Positions 46,831 through 55,705 of a stretch of DNA of 64,000 bases are shown piece after piece. The stretch comes from Rhodobacterales bacterium HKCCE4037 (lineage in GTDB: Bacteria; Pseudomonadota; Alphaproteobacteria; Rhodobacterales; Rhodobacteraceae): contig WVSM01000005.1 in assembly GCA_015689645.1 (NCBI GenBank), positions 248,001 to 312,000 of the forward strand. The letters run 5' to 3'. A program made the position numbers and the translations under genes. Numbering within the stretch: position 1 is the first letter of the stretch; every line of letters starts with the position of its first letter. The notes under the pieces are model-generated. The model made no database searches. It saw only the letters and a list, made by a program, of their open reading frames with translations, and was not told where the DNA came from.

Positions 46831-47844
46831 ATGAGCCTTTATTACCGTGCCATTCCGTCCTGCGACCCTGCGCGCTCTGCCGATGCGGTACCGCTCGCCG
46901 GGGGATGGTGCTGGTTCGACCGGGTCGAAATCCTGTCCCGGGACGGCCCGGCCGAGAGCGTGCCTGCTGGGGAAATCCCCCCGGAAAGCCTTGAGCGCTT
47001 GACCGCTGAGCCGTCAGCCATGGGACCCCTCTCGCTCGACCGACCGCGCCTTATGGGCATCCTGAACACCACGCCGGACAGTTTCTCGGACGGTGCGCGT
47101 TTCTCGGCCTTCGATGATGCGGTTGCCCATGCGACCGAGATGGTGGCCGACGGGGCCGACCTGATCGACATCGGCGGGGAATCCACCCGTCCGGGGGCCG
47201 CCGAGGTTCCCGTGGACGAGGAAATCGCGCGCACCGCCCCAGTGATCGCCGCATTGAGCGCCGCCGGCGATACGCTCATCAGCCTCGACACCCGTAAGGC
47301 GGCCGTCGCCGAAGCCGGGCTTGCCGCTGGGGCGGGTGTCATCAATGACGTCGCCGGCTTGCGCTTCGACCCGCGTCTTGCCGACGTCGCTGCGGCATCG
47401 GGCAAGCCCTTGATCCTGATGCATTCCATCGAGACGCCCGACACCATGCAGGGCGCTGCAGATACCGCCTATTCGGACGTGCTCCTCGATGTCTTTGACG
47501 GTCTGGCGGAGGCCATTGCCACGGCGGAGCGGGCCGGGGTGGCGCGCGCCAAGATAATCGTCGACCCGGGCATCGGCTTCGGCAAGACCGAGGCACAGAA
47601 CCTCGCCCTGATCGCGCGCCTGTCGCTGTTTCATTCGCTCGGCTGTCCGATCCTCCTGGGCGTGTCGCGCAAGGGCTTCATCGGGCGCATTTCCGGCGAG
47701 GCGCAGGCAGATCGGCGCGGGCCGGGGTCGGCGGCAATTGGCCTATGGGCGCTGTCTCAGGGCGTTCAAATCCTGCGCGTTCATGATATAGCACTGCACA
47801 AACAGGCCATCGACCTTTGGCGCGCGGCGAACGCGGCGGGCTGA
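46831..47844 (+). CDS. folP: Dihydropteroate synthase
   Basis: FolP joins hydroxymethyl-dihydropterin pyrophosphate with p-aminobenzoate, and is the sulfonamide target. The 337-residue product has GILNTTPDSFSDGA near 75-88, DIGGESTRPGA, INDVAGLRFD, and LLGVSRKGFIG near the end. A stretch of about 70 residues precedes the barrel and is longer than in E. coli. The start at 46831 keeps this extension; the gene probably has its own promoter in the divergent 105-nt gap. Confidence 0.96.
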   Translation: MSLYYRAIPSCDPARSADAVPLAGGWCWFDRVEILSRDGPAESVPAGEIPPESLERLTAEPSAMGPLSLDRPRLMGILNTTPDSFSDGARFSAFDDAVAHATEMVADGADLIDIGGESTRPGAAEVPVDEEIARTAPVIAALSAAGDTLISLDTRKAAVAEAGLAAGAGVINDVAGLRFDPRLADVAAASGKPLILMHSIETPDTMQGAADTAYSDVLLDVFDGLAEAIATAERAGVARAKIIVDPGIGFGKTEAQNLALIARLSLFHSLGCPILLGVSRKGFIGRISGEAQADRRGPGSAAIGLWALSQGVQILRVHDIALHKQAIDLWRAANAAG

Positions 47845-47868
47845 GCGAATTCGAGGTAAGAGCACGCG

Positions 47869-49212
47869 ATGACACGGAAACTCTTCGGCACCGACGGCGT
47901 GCGCGGGATGGCCAATACCTACCCGATGACCGCCGAAATGGCGATGAAGATCGGGGAGGCGGCGGGCCGCTATTTTCGACGCGACGGATCGTCCGGACAC
48001 CGGGCGGTGATCGGCAAGGACACGCGGCTTTCGGGCTACATGCTCGAGAACGCACTGACGGCGGGATTCACCTCCACCGGCATGAACGTGCTGCTCTTGG
48101 GGCCTGTGCCGACACCGGCCGTGGGGATGCTGACGCCCTCGATGCGGGCGGACGTGGGCGTGATGATTTCCGCCAGCCACAACCCGGCGGAGGATAACGG
48201 GATCAAGCTGTTCGGGCCCGATGGCTTCAAGCTCGACGATGCGGCCGAGACCGAGATCGAGCAAATGGCGCTCGGTGGGGTGGAGCCGGTGCAGGCCGAG
48301 AACATCGGGCGCGCGAAACGGATCGACGATGGCCGGTTCCGCTATCTCGAACGGGTGAAATCCACCTTTCCCACCGAATTGCAGCTCGACGGGCTGAAGA
48401 TCGTGATCGACTGCGCCAACGGCGCGGCCTACCGCGCGGCGCCGGAAGTTCTTTGGGAACTGGGCGCGGAGGTCATTCCCATCGGGGTGGAGCCCAATGG
48501 TCTGAACATCAACCTCGGCTGCGGCTCGACCAAGCCGGAAGCAGCCGCCGCGAAGATCCGCGAGGTCGGCGCGGACGTGGGCATCTGCCTCGACGGGGAT
48601 GCGGACCGTGTGATCCTGATTGACGAGACCGGCGCGATTGCCGATGGCGACCAGATCATGGCGCTGTTCGCCAATCGGTGGGCCGAAGAGGGGCGGCTGA
48701 AGGGGCGGACATTGGCGGCGACCGTGATGTCGAACCTTGGGCTGGAGCGGTTCCTCGCGGATCGTTCGATCATGCTGCACCGGACGGCCGTGGGCGACCG
48801 CTACGTGGTGGAGGCGATGCGCGCGCATGGGCTGAACCTTGGCGGGGAGCAGTCGGGGCATATCGTGATGACCGATTACGCGACCACCGGGGACGGGCTT
48901 GTCGCGGGGCTGCAGTTCCTCGCCGAGATGGTCCGGACCGGGAAACCCGCGAGCGTTCTCGCCCGCAGTTTCGAGAAGGTGCCGCAGCTTCTGAAAAACG
49001 TCCGCTACAGCGCCGATGCGGCGCCGCTGGAGGCCGCGGCCGTGAAGCAGGCGATTGCCGATGCGGAGGCGCGATTGAACGGGTTCGGGCGTCTTCTGAT
49101 CCGCAAATCGGGCACCGAACCGCTGATCCGGGTCATGGCGGAGGCCGAGGACGAGGGGCTGATGACCGAGGTCGTGGACCAGATCGTTGGCGCGGTGGAA
49201 GCCTCGGCCTGA
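47869..49212 (+). CDS. glmM: Phosphoglucosamine mutase GlmM
   Basis: GlmM converts glucosamine-6-phosphate to glucosamine-1-phosphate on the way to UDP-GlcNAc, which feeds the Mur pathway and LpxC in this same window. The 447-residue product has [14 protein letters not shown] at the start, the phosphoserine loop [12 protein letters not shown] with Ser near 102, the metal loop DGDADR near 243, and [12 protein letters not shown] as the phosphate-binding loop. It lies 24 nt after folP. No gene or clear terminator was seen in the 162 nt that follow. Confidence 0.97.
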   Translation: MTRKLFGTDGVRGMANTYPMTAEMAMKIGEAAGRYFRRDGSSGHRAVIGKDTRLSGYMLENALTAGFTSTGMNVLLLGPVPTPAVGMLTPSMRADVGVMISASHNPAEDNGIKLFGPDGFKLDDAAETEIEQMALGGVEPVQAENIGRAKRIDDGRFRYLERVKSTFPTELQLDGLKIVIDCANGAAYRAAPEVLWELGAEVIPIGVEPNGLNINLGCGSTKPEAAAAKIREVGADVGICLDGDADRVILIDETGAIADGDQIMALFANRWAEEGRLKGRTLAATVMSNLGLERFLADRSIMLHRTAVGDRYVVEAMRAHGLNLGGEQSGHIVMTDYATTGDGLVAGLQFLAEMVRTGKPASVLARSFEKVPQLLKNVRYSADAAPLEAAAVKQAIADAEARLNGFGRLLIRKSGTEPLIRVMAEAEDEGLMTEVVDQIVGAVEASA

Positions 49213-49374
49213 GACTGCGCCTCTCGCGTTGAGTATTCATTTTTGTATAGGCGGGTGCTTGAACGGGTCGTCGGCTATTCATCCGTAAATGAGCAACGTG
49301 CAAGCGTCGCCGTGCACGTGGCCCCGTAACGCAGCGTTTCGCTTCAGTCGATCGGTCCCGGGGATCGGGCCGGT

Positions 49375-50652
49375 TCAGAGCGGATCGCCCGCAACGTAGA
49401 CCTGCGCAATGGCGCGGTCGTCGCCCATCATGATCGTGGGAAAGACGGCCTCCCAGATGTCGGTCGCGCGCGCGGCGCGTTGGGCGATGGCGGGGGTGGA
49501 TGCGAGGTCGAGCACGCAGAGGTCGGCCTCGATGCCCAGTTTCAGGCTGCCGATCCTGTCCCCGAGGTGCAGCGCCTCTGCGGAGCCGGCGGTCGCGCGC
49601 CAGATCAGTTCTGACGGGTGCAGGGCGTTGCCGCGCAGCTGGCCGATCTCGTAGGCGGCGGCCATGGTCCGCAGCATGGAGAAGCTGGAGCCGCCGCCGG
49701 TATCCGTTGCCAGACCCACGCGCATCCGGTCAGCCAGCCCCATGTCGAAAAGGCCGGAGCCGATGAAGGTGTTGGACGTCGGGCAATGCACGAGCGCCGC
49801 CCCGACCTCGGCCAAGCGGTCGATTTCGCGCGGCTCAAGGTAGATCGCGTGGCCGTAGAGGCCATTCGGGCCCAGAAGCCCGTGCGCCTCGTAGGTGTCG
49901 AGGTAATCGCGCGCCTCGGGGTAGAGGTCGCGGACCCAGGCGACCTCGTCCACCTGCTCGCTGAGGTGGGTCTGCATCAGGCAATCGGGATGCTCGGCCC
50001 AGAGCGCGCCGAGGGCGGAGAGCTGCCCCGGCGTCGAGGTGGGGGAGAAGCGTGGCGTGATGACGTAGGATAGGCGGCCCTGTCCGTGCCACTTTTCCAG
50101 CAGCGCCTTGCTGTCGTCATAGGCACTTTCGGCCGTGTCGCGCAGGCCGTCGGGGGCGTTGCGGTCCATGCAGGTCTTGCCCGCCAGCGCGCGCAGGCCC
50201 CGGCGCTGAGCCTCGGTGAAGTACGCGTCGACGGAGGCGGGGTGGATCGTGGCGTAGCTGGCCACGGTCGTGGTGCCGTTCGCAAGGATCAGGTCGAAGT
50301 AAGTCGCGGCAATTTCAGCGGCATAGGCGGTGTCGTTGAAGCGTGTTTCCTCGGGGAAGGTATAGGTGTTGAGCCAGTCAATCAGCCGTTTGCCCCAGGA
50401 GGCGATGATCGCGGTCTGGGGGTAATGGGCATGGGCATCCACGAAGCCCGGCAGGATGAGGTGGTCGCCATGGTCGGTCACGTCGGCCTGCGGATGGGCG
50501 CGGCGCAGGTCATCTGCTTCGCCCGTGGCGGCAATCTTTCCGTCCCGGATCAGGACCGCCCCGCGCGTCGAAGGACGCAGGCCGTCCGGCCCTGCGTACC
50601 GCGGATCGGCGTCGTAGAACAGGCATTGCCCGATGAGCAGGCGATCTTGCAT
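49375..50652 (-). CDS. guaD: Guanine deaminase
   Basis: GuaD hydrolyses guanine to xanthine and ammonia. The 425-residue amidohydrolase has the metal motif PGFVDAHAHYPQ near 68-79, a MQTHLSEQ segment (metal His and catalytic Glu region), and LATDTGGGSSFSML with the metal aspartate. ATG 50652 has GAGG 6 nt upstream; the frame extends to 50712. It is divergent from mgtE. Confidence 0.94.
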   Translation of the reverse strand: MQDRLLIGQCLFYDADPRYAGPDGLRPSTRGAVLIRDGKIAATGEADDLRRAHPQADVTDHGDHLILPGFVDAHAHYPQTAIIASWGKRLIDWLNTYTFPEETRFNDTAYAAEIAATYFDLILANGTTTVASYATIHPASVDAYFTEAQRRGLRALAGKTCMDRNAPDGLRDTAESAYDDSKALLEKWHGQGRLSYVITPRFSPTSTPGQLSALGALWAEHPDCLMQTHLSEQVDEVAWVRDLYPEARDYLDTYEAHGLLGPNGLYGHAIYLEPREIDRLAEVGAALVHCPTSNTFIGSGLFDMGLADRMRVGLATDTGGGSSFSMLRTMAAAYEIGQLRGNALHPSELIWRATAGSAEALHLGDRIGSLKLGIEADLCVLDLASTPAIAQRAARATDIWEAVFPTIMMGDDRAIAQVYVAGDPL

Positions 50653-50676
50653 GTGAGGCCTCTTTTGACGGTTCAA

Positions 50677-50706
50677 TTGATAGCCCTTCCGTGCGCCCCA
50701 TGTTAG
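50677..50706 (+). promoter_or_regulatory. Possible mgtE promoter
   Basis: TTGATA (50677-50682) and ATGTTA (50700-50705), 17 nt apart, lie in the 84-nt guaD-mgtE gap. A small hairpin gcccc/ggggc (50695-50710) overlaps the -10. The assignment is tentative. Confidence 0.25.
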
Positions 50707-50736
50707 GGGCAATCAACGCGAGCGAACGGGGGCAAC

Positions 50737-52143
50737 ATGGCGAACGAGGCGGATCAGGCGGAAGAAGTGAAAGAGACCCACGACGAAGGACGCAGCGCCT
50801 ATTCGCTGGACATTTCCCTGCCCGCGGCCCTGCGCGACGCGGTGGCGGCGCAGGACGTCGCCTCCATCGACGCGCTGATGGAACCGCTGCACGCCGCCGA
50901 CATCGCCGACCTTCTGGAACAGGTTTCGGCGGCCGAGCGCGAAGCGTGGCTGTCGCTCTGGTCGAAAGGGATCGACGGCGAAGTCCTGTCGGAACTGGAG
51001 GAAGGCCTGCGCGAGGCGGTGCTCGACATCCTGCCCGACGAGGTGATCGCCAACGCGGTGCGCGAGCTTGATTCCGACGACGTGGTCGACATCGTCGAGT
51101 ATCTCGAAGAGGAGCAGCAGGAACAGATCCTCGACGCGCTGGAGCCGGCCGACCGGGCGGCGGTCGAAGCGGCGCTGAGCTATCCCGAGGAGACCGCAGG
51201 CCGCCTGATGCAGCGCGAGATCGTGGCGGTGCCCGAGCATTGGTCGGTGGGGGAGACTATCGACTACATCCGCGGGAAGGCCGGCGAGCTGCCTGAGGAA
51301 TTCTATCACATCATCCTGACCGATCCGCGCATGAAACCAACGGGTTACGTGACGCTTGGGCGGCTTCTGGCCTCGGTCCGGTCGGTGATGCTGGCCGATA
51401 TCACCGAAGATTCATTCCGCCCGATCCCGGCCAGCCAGCCGGAAGAGGACGTGGCCTACGCCTTCAACCAGTATCACCTGATCTCGGCCCCGGTGGTCGA
51501 TGACGACGGGCGGCTGGTGGGCGTGATCACCATCGACGACGCGATGATCGTGCTGGACATGGAAGCGGAGGAGGACATCCTGCGCCTCGCCGGCGTGGGC
51601 GAGGAATCGTCGCTGTCCGATGGTGTGGTGGAGACGACGAAGCAGCGGTTTCCGTGGCTGTTCGTGAACCTGATCACCTCGATCCTCGCCTCGCTGGTGA
51701 TTGCCCAGTTCGAGGCGGCGATCGCGCAGGTCGTGGCGCTGGCCGTGCTGATGCCGATCGTGGCGTCGATGGGTGGCAACGCGGGGACGCAATCGCTGAC
51801 CGTGGCGGTGCGGGCGATCGCGACACGCGACCTGACGGCGTCGAACCTGATGCGCGTCGTCTCGCGCGAGGCGGGCGTGGGCCTGATCAACGGTGCTGTG
51901 TTCGCCGTGGTGATGGGGATCGTGGGCGTGGTGTGGTTCGGCACACCGATGCTGGGGGTCGTGATCGGGGCGGCGATGGTGATCAACCTGCTGGTCGCGG
52001 GGCTCGCCGGGATCATGGTGCCGGTGGTGCTGGACCGGCTGAAGATCGACCCGGCGCTGGCCTCGGGCGCCTTCGTGACCACGGTGACGGATGTGGTCGG
52101 CTTCTTCTCGTTCCTCGGGCTGGCGGTGATCCTGCTGATCTGA
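50737..52143 (+). CDS. mgtE: Magnesium transporter MgtE
   Basis: MgtE is a magnesium-selective channel gated by cytoplasmic Mg2+. The 468-residue product has the N-terminal superhelical domain (HAADIADLLEQV), two CBS domains (about 155-275, with LVGVITIDDAMIVLD), and five C-terminal membrane segments containing MPIVASMGGNAGTQSLT, the family pore motif. No M-box riboswitch was seen in the short upstream gap. Confidence 0.96.
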   Translation: MANEADQAEEVKETHDEGRSAYSLDISLPAALRDAVAAQDVASIDALMEPLHAADIADLLEQVSAAEREAWLSLWSKGIDGEVLSELEEGLREAVLDILPDEVIANAVRELDSDDVVDIVEYLEEEQQEQILDALEPADRAAVEAALSYPEETAGRLMQREIVAVPEHWSVGETIDYIRGKAGELPEEFYHIILTDPRMKPTGYVTLGRLLASVRSVMLADITEDSFRPIPASQPEEDVAYAFNQYHLISAPVVDDDGRLVGVITIDDAMIVLDMEAEEDILRLAGVGEESSLSDGVVETTKQRFPWLFVNLITSILASLVIAQFEAAIAQVVALAVLMPIVASMGGNAGTQSLTVAVRAIATRDLTASNLMRVVSREAGVGLINGAVFAVVMGIVGVVWFGTPMLGVVIGAAMVINLLVAGLAGIMVPVVLDRLKIDPALASGAFVTTVTDVVGFFSFLGLAVILLI

Positions 52144-52155
52144 GGGGCGCTTCAT

Positions 52156-52253
52156 AGCGTTTCCGGTTTAAGCTGAATCGCCAATACCCTGCCACGCCCG
52201 TGGCGTTCTCGGGACATTGGCGATGCCTTGTTTCAAGGAATACCGGAAACGCT
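52156..52253. repeat. 98-bp multi-stem palindromic element between convergent genes
   Basis: Outer arms agcgtttccggt (52156-52167) and accggaaacgct (52242-52253) are perfect. Inside them, atcgccaat (52177-52185) pairs with attggcgat (52216-52224), gccacg (52191-52196) with cgtggc (52199-52204), and ccttg (52226-52230) with caagg (52234-52238). TTCA flanks both sides (52151-52154 and 52253-52256). It ends at the stop codon of the minus-strand gene. It could be a two-way terminator, a mobile MITE-like repeat, or a structured RNA. Confidence 0.65.
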
Positions 52254-55200
52254 TCAGCCCGGGATTTCCAGCGTCACCGTGCGTCCGTTGCGGACGTATT
52301 GCAGCGTCGTCTCGCCGATGGCGGCGACGCGTCCACCGTCGAGGCGATCGCCCACGCCGACGCGCACGAAGCGGCCCGACGACAGGCGCACGAGGGCGCG
52401 GCGGTCGGAGTTGGTGCCAGTCACGCCGATCAGGTTCACGTTGCGCAGGCGGATCGCGTTGCGTTCGGTCGCGGCGCGGCTGACATCGGCGTTCGACGGG
52501 ATGCTGGGGCCGGCGGCCGCGGCTTCGGGCGCGACGGCGGCGACCTCGGTCGCAGGCTCGACCGGCTGGCGGTCGGCGCTGGCGACGATCTGGGCGATGT
52601 TCGCGGGCCGGGTGGTGGGCATCAACGAGCGGGCGACGGCCAGCTCGGTGCCGCCGATCGCGGCATCCACGGCGGCGGCAACATCCTCCTCGGACACGCC
52701 GACATCCTCGGGCACGAGCGACGCTTCGGCGGCGGCTTCCTGCGGGGATTGCGGCCGTTCGGGCGGGCGGCGTTCGGAAAGTTCATCTTCGGTGAACCCG
52801 CCCAGAACCGCGCGTTCCCGCGTTTCCACGAGGTCTTCAGGGCGCTCGGTCGGGCGGAAGGCTGCCAGAATGGCTTCGTCGACAGCGGTCTCGGCGACCG
52901 GCGTGTCATCCTCGATTTCACGGGGGCGCTGCCGCGCGGCGACGGGCGGATTGCCGGCGACGATGAAGGCGCCTTCCGGCGTCACGACGCCTTCGGGCGT
53001 GGCCTCGACAAGACCCTCGGCCGTCAGGTCGAATTCGGCTCCGAAAGGTGGCGGCGGCGGGAAGCGGCGCAGCAATTCACCGGGGTTCACGCCCGGGTCG
53101 GGCAGGGCCACGGCATCGAAGGCCGACACTGCCGGGTCGATGGAGGCGGTGTAGATACGATCCATCAGGTCGAAGGGACGCAGGTCCGGCCGCTCGGGCG
53201 AGCGCGCCCATATGCCATCCTCGGCATACAGCGCCTCGGCCTCCTCGACGGAGGGGTTCTGACCCTGGTCGATGGGCGGAAGGGGGGGCAGGTCAAATTC
53301 GGCGTCGATATCGGGCAACTCTGCCTCGACCGGTGCCTCCACGACGGCGGCCACCTCGATTGGCGCGTCCGATTCCTCGCCTTCGGGGGAAACAGGCGCC
53401 AGGTCGATCCCGTCCGCCGCCGCTTCATCTTCGAGGCTCGGCGTCGCCGTCAGACCAATGACCGGCGCATCGGTGAAGGCGGCAGGCGCATTCGAGCCGG
53501 ACGGCGCACTGGCCACCTGTCCGTCGCCACCGAAGCCGAAGAGACGGGCCACCGGGCTGTTGGGCAGGAAGACCGCTGACCAGACCGCGACAAGCGCCAG
53601 CAGAAGCAGAAGGATTACCGTCAGGATCAGGCCGGTCTTGAACGAGGGGCCCGAGGACGGCACCGTCTTGCGCGCCAGAAGGCCGGAGGTGAAGCTTTCA
53701 TTCTCGGCCACTGCCGCGCCGCCGCCGTCGCCTGACGGTATCGAAGGTGCCGTCGTCTCGGCCTCGGCCGCGCGATTGCGCCGGAACAGACCACCGGCAC
53801 GGGCAGGTTCTGCTGCCGCTCCTGCTGCGGTGCCTGCACTTGCCACCGCGGCTTTCGCCCCACCGCGGCCGCGCAAGGCACCACCCAGAAGACCCTTGCG
53901 GGCGCCCGATGGCAGATCGTCGGATTGGCCCGGTGGCGGACCGTCGAAGGGCGACACCCGTGCTGCGTCGCCGTTGGCACCGGCAAGGGAATCGGGCCGC
54001 GGCTCGATCTCGACGCGGGGACGTGGCGGCTGTGCGGCCAGGGACGCTGGTGCTGCGGCCTTGGGCTTGGATTTGCTGGCACTGCGCACGCGCTGAAGTT
54101 GCTCGGCCAGGCGCGGCATACCCGCGTTGGTCGAGGCAGTGGGCGCATCCGGTGTCAGTTCCGGCGCAGCCTCGGGGGCGGGCGGGATCGGATCATCGGG
54201 GTGCGACAGGCCGATGCGCGAGGAGCGTTGGCCCACGAGCGAGCCGGTGGCCGTATCCGGTGCTGCCGCGCGACCGCGCCGGGCGGTGAATTGTGCCTCA
54301 CCCTCTGCGGGCGCAGGGACAGGGCCCGGCGATTCGCCGCGGATCACGCGCGCGCGCTGGCGCGCCGCAAGAGACGCGGGTGAGGGAGCGGGCGGCAGGG
54401 GATCATCCCCGGACTCCGCATCTTCGAGCACGTCCGCAGGCTCCGCATCCGCGTCGGAAATCGGCTGGATCGGCGCGTTCACATCGTCGAACGCCGGGAG
54501 ACCGTCGGCGAAATCATCCTGTTCCGACGCCATGTTCAATGCTTCGGCAAGCGCCGCGTTTTCGTCTTCCGTAGGCGCGACTTCCGCAGACGCAACCGGG
54601 GCGGGCGCGACGGTGTCTGCTTCCGCTATGGGTTCGGGTTCCGTGTATGCGTGCTCTTCGGGGGCCGCTGGGGCGTCCTCGGTCACCTGATCCACCGGCG
54701 CGGGGGCCTGCCCCGGGTCTTCGGTCATTGCGTCCGGCGCAGGCGCGTCCTCGGGGACGGGAAGCTCGGAGACGTCGGTTTCGGCAACCAACGCGGTCGT
54801 CAGCTCCGGCTCGGCACTCGTTTCAGGTTCGACCTCCGCCTTCGGTGCAGGTTCAGCAACATCGTCTTCAACGACATCGTCGGTCGCGTCCTCAATGACC
54901 GGATCAGCCTCGGCTTCCGGTTCCGGCTGGCCGAAGGTATCCGGCCCGAAGGCGATCCCATCGGCAGAGAAGCCGAATTGTTCTTCGCCGCCCTCGACAT
55001 CGAACATCGGTACGCCCGGGAACCGTTCCATCGGCGGCATGGCGGCAAAGCCTGCCCCGATGAAGCCGTATTGCTCGGCAAAGCCGCGCGCTTCCTCGAG
55101 GGTTTCGCGGGCCACGACGGCGATCTTGACGCGATCCTCCTCCAGCTTGCGCCAGGCGTATTCCAGCTCGGTCACGGCATAGGGGGTCATCCCGTCGAGG

Positions 55201-55469
55201 CCTTCCTCGATGCGGAAGGCGGTCAACTCGGGGTCCGAGGTGGGGGCGGTCAGAGAGGTATAGAGCATCTGGTCGTCTGGAAGGACGAGCAGCGTCTTGA
55301 AATCCTCACCCTCGCGCGCGACCGCTTCGGCCCGAAGGTCGGCCAGCGCCGCGCCGAGATCCGGAACGGCCAGCGATGTTTCACCGATCATGGCCCAGTG
55401 GCCGGCGGGTTGCCGGTGTGCCAGCGCGATGCCGTCCGCCGAAAGGAAGAGTGCGATATTCAAAGTCAA
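52254..55469 (-). CDS. Large bitopic protein: GspL/PilM-like domain, linker, membrane segment, GspC/PilP-like end
   Basis: The 1071-residue product starts at TTG 55469 with GAGG 6 nt before it; ATG 55568 is further upstream with no support. Residues about 1-150 (LVLPDDQMLYTSLTAP, ELEYAWRKLEED, IAVVARETL) resemble the cytoplasmic domain of GspL or PilM. A long acidic, Pro/Ala-rich linker follows, then a basic region, one membrane segment (about 608-632), a second disordered stretch, and a C-terminal module (RFVRVGVGDRLDGGRVAAIG) like GspC or PilP. No other secretion or pilus genes are near. Domain calls are by eye and tentative. Confidence 0.75.
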   Translation of the reverse strand: MTLNIALFLSADGIALAHRQPAGHWAMIGETSLAVPDLGAALADLRAEAVAREGEDFKTLLVLPDDQMLYTSLTAPTSDPELTAFRIEEGLDGMTPYAVTELEYAWRKLEEDRVKIAVVARETLEEARGFAEQYGFIGAGFAAMPPMERFPGVPMFDVEGGEEQFGFSADGIAFGPDTFGQPEPEAEADPVIEDATDDVVEDDVAEPAPKAEVEPETSAEPELTTALVAETDVSELPVPEDAPAPDAMTEDPGQAPAPVDQVTEDAPAAPEEHAYTEPEPIAEADTVAPAPVASAEVAPTEDENAALAEALNMASEQDDFADGLPAFDDVNAPIQPISDADAEPADVLEDAESGDDPLPPAPSPASLAARQRARVIRGESPGPVPAPAEGEAQFTARRGRAAAPDTATGSLVGQRSSRIGLSHPDDPIPPAPEAAPELTPDAPTASTNAGMPRLAEQLQRVRSASKSKPKAAAPASLAAQPPRPRVEIEPRPDSLAGANGDAARVSPFDGPPPGQSDDLPSGARKGLLGGALRGRGGAKAAVASAGTAAGAAAEPARAGGLFRRNRAAEAETTAPSIPSGDGGGAAVAENESFTSGLLARKTVPSSGPSFKTGLILTVILLLLLALVAVWSAVFLPNSPVARLFGFGGDGQVASAPSGSNAPAAFTDAPVIGLTATPSLEDEAAADGIDLAPVSPEGEESDAPIEVAAVVEAPVEAELPDIDAEFDLPPLPPIDQGQNPSVEEAEALYAEDGIWARSPERPDLRPFDLMDRIYTASIDPAVSAFDAVALPDPGVNPGELLRRFPPPPPFGAEFDLTAEGLVEATPEGVVTPEGAFIVAGNPPVAARQRPREIEDDTPVAETAVDEAILAAFRPTERPEDLVETRERAVLGGFTEDELSERRPPERPQSPQEAAAEASLVPEDVGVSEEDVAAAVDAAIGGTELAVARSLMPTTRPANIAQIVASADRQPVEPATEVAAVAPEAAAAGPSIPSNADVSRAATERNAIRLRNVNLIGVTGTNSDRRALVRLSSGRFVRVGVGDRLDGGRVAAIGETTLQYVRNGRTVTLEIPG

Positions 55470-55612
55470 GTCAGACCTCAGTCCATTGTCCACAGGCGTT
55501 GCCGCTACGCCACAATCGCCCCCTCTTACAGCGGTTTCCGCCAGGGGAAAACCATTCCATGCCCGCAATCGCCGCGCAGGCGGTTTAACACTAAGCCTTT
55601 TGCCCAGTTCGC

Positions 55613-55648
55613 AAAAGGGGGCGCCGGTTATTGTGACCGCGCCCCCTT
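55613..55648 (-). terminator. Intrinsic terminator after metY
   Basis: Arms aagggggcg (55615-55623) and cgccccctt (55640-55648) form a 9-bp stem; inside, ggt and acc may pair. On the minus strand it is followed by TTTT. It lies 57 nt past the metY stop, before the large gene's start. Confidence 0.75.
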
Positions 55649-55705
55649 GGGATGATGTGGCGCGTCAGGCCGAAGCCTAGCGCGCATATGGTTAATATTC
55701 CCTGA

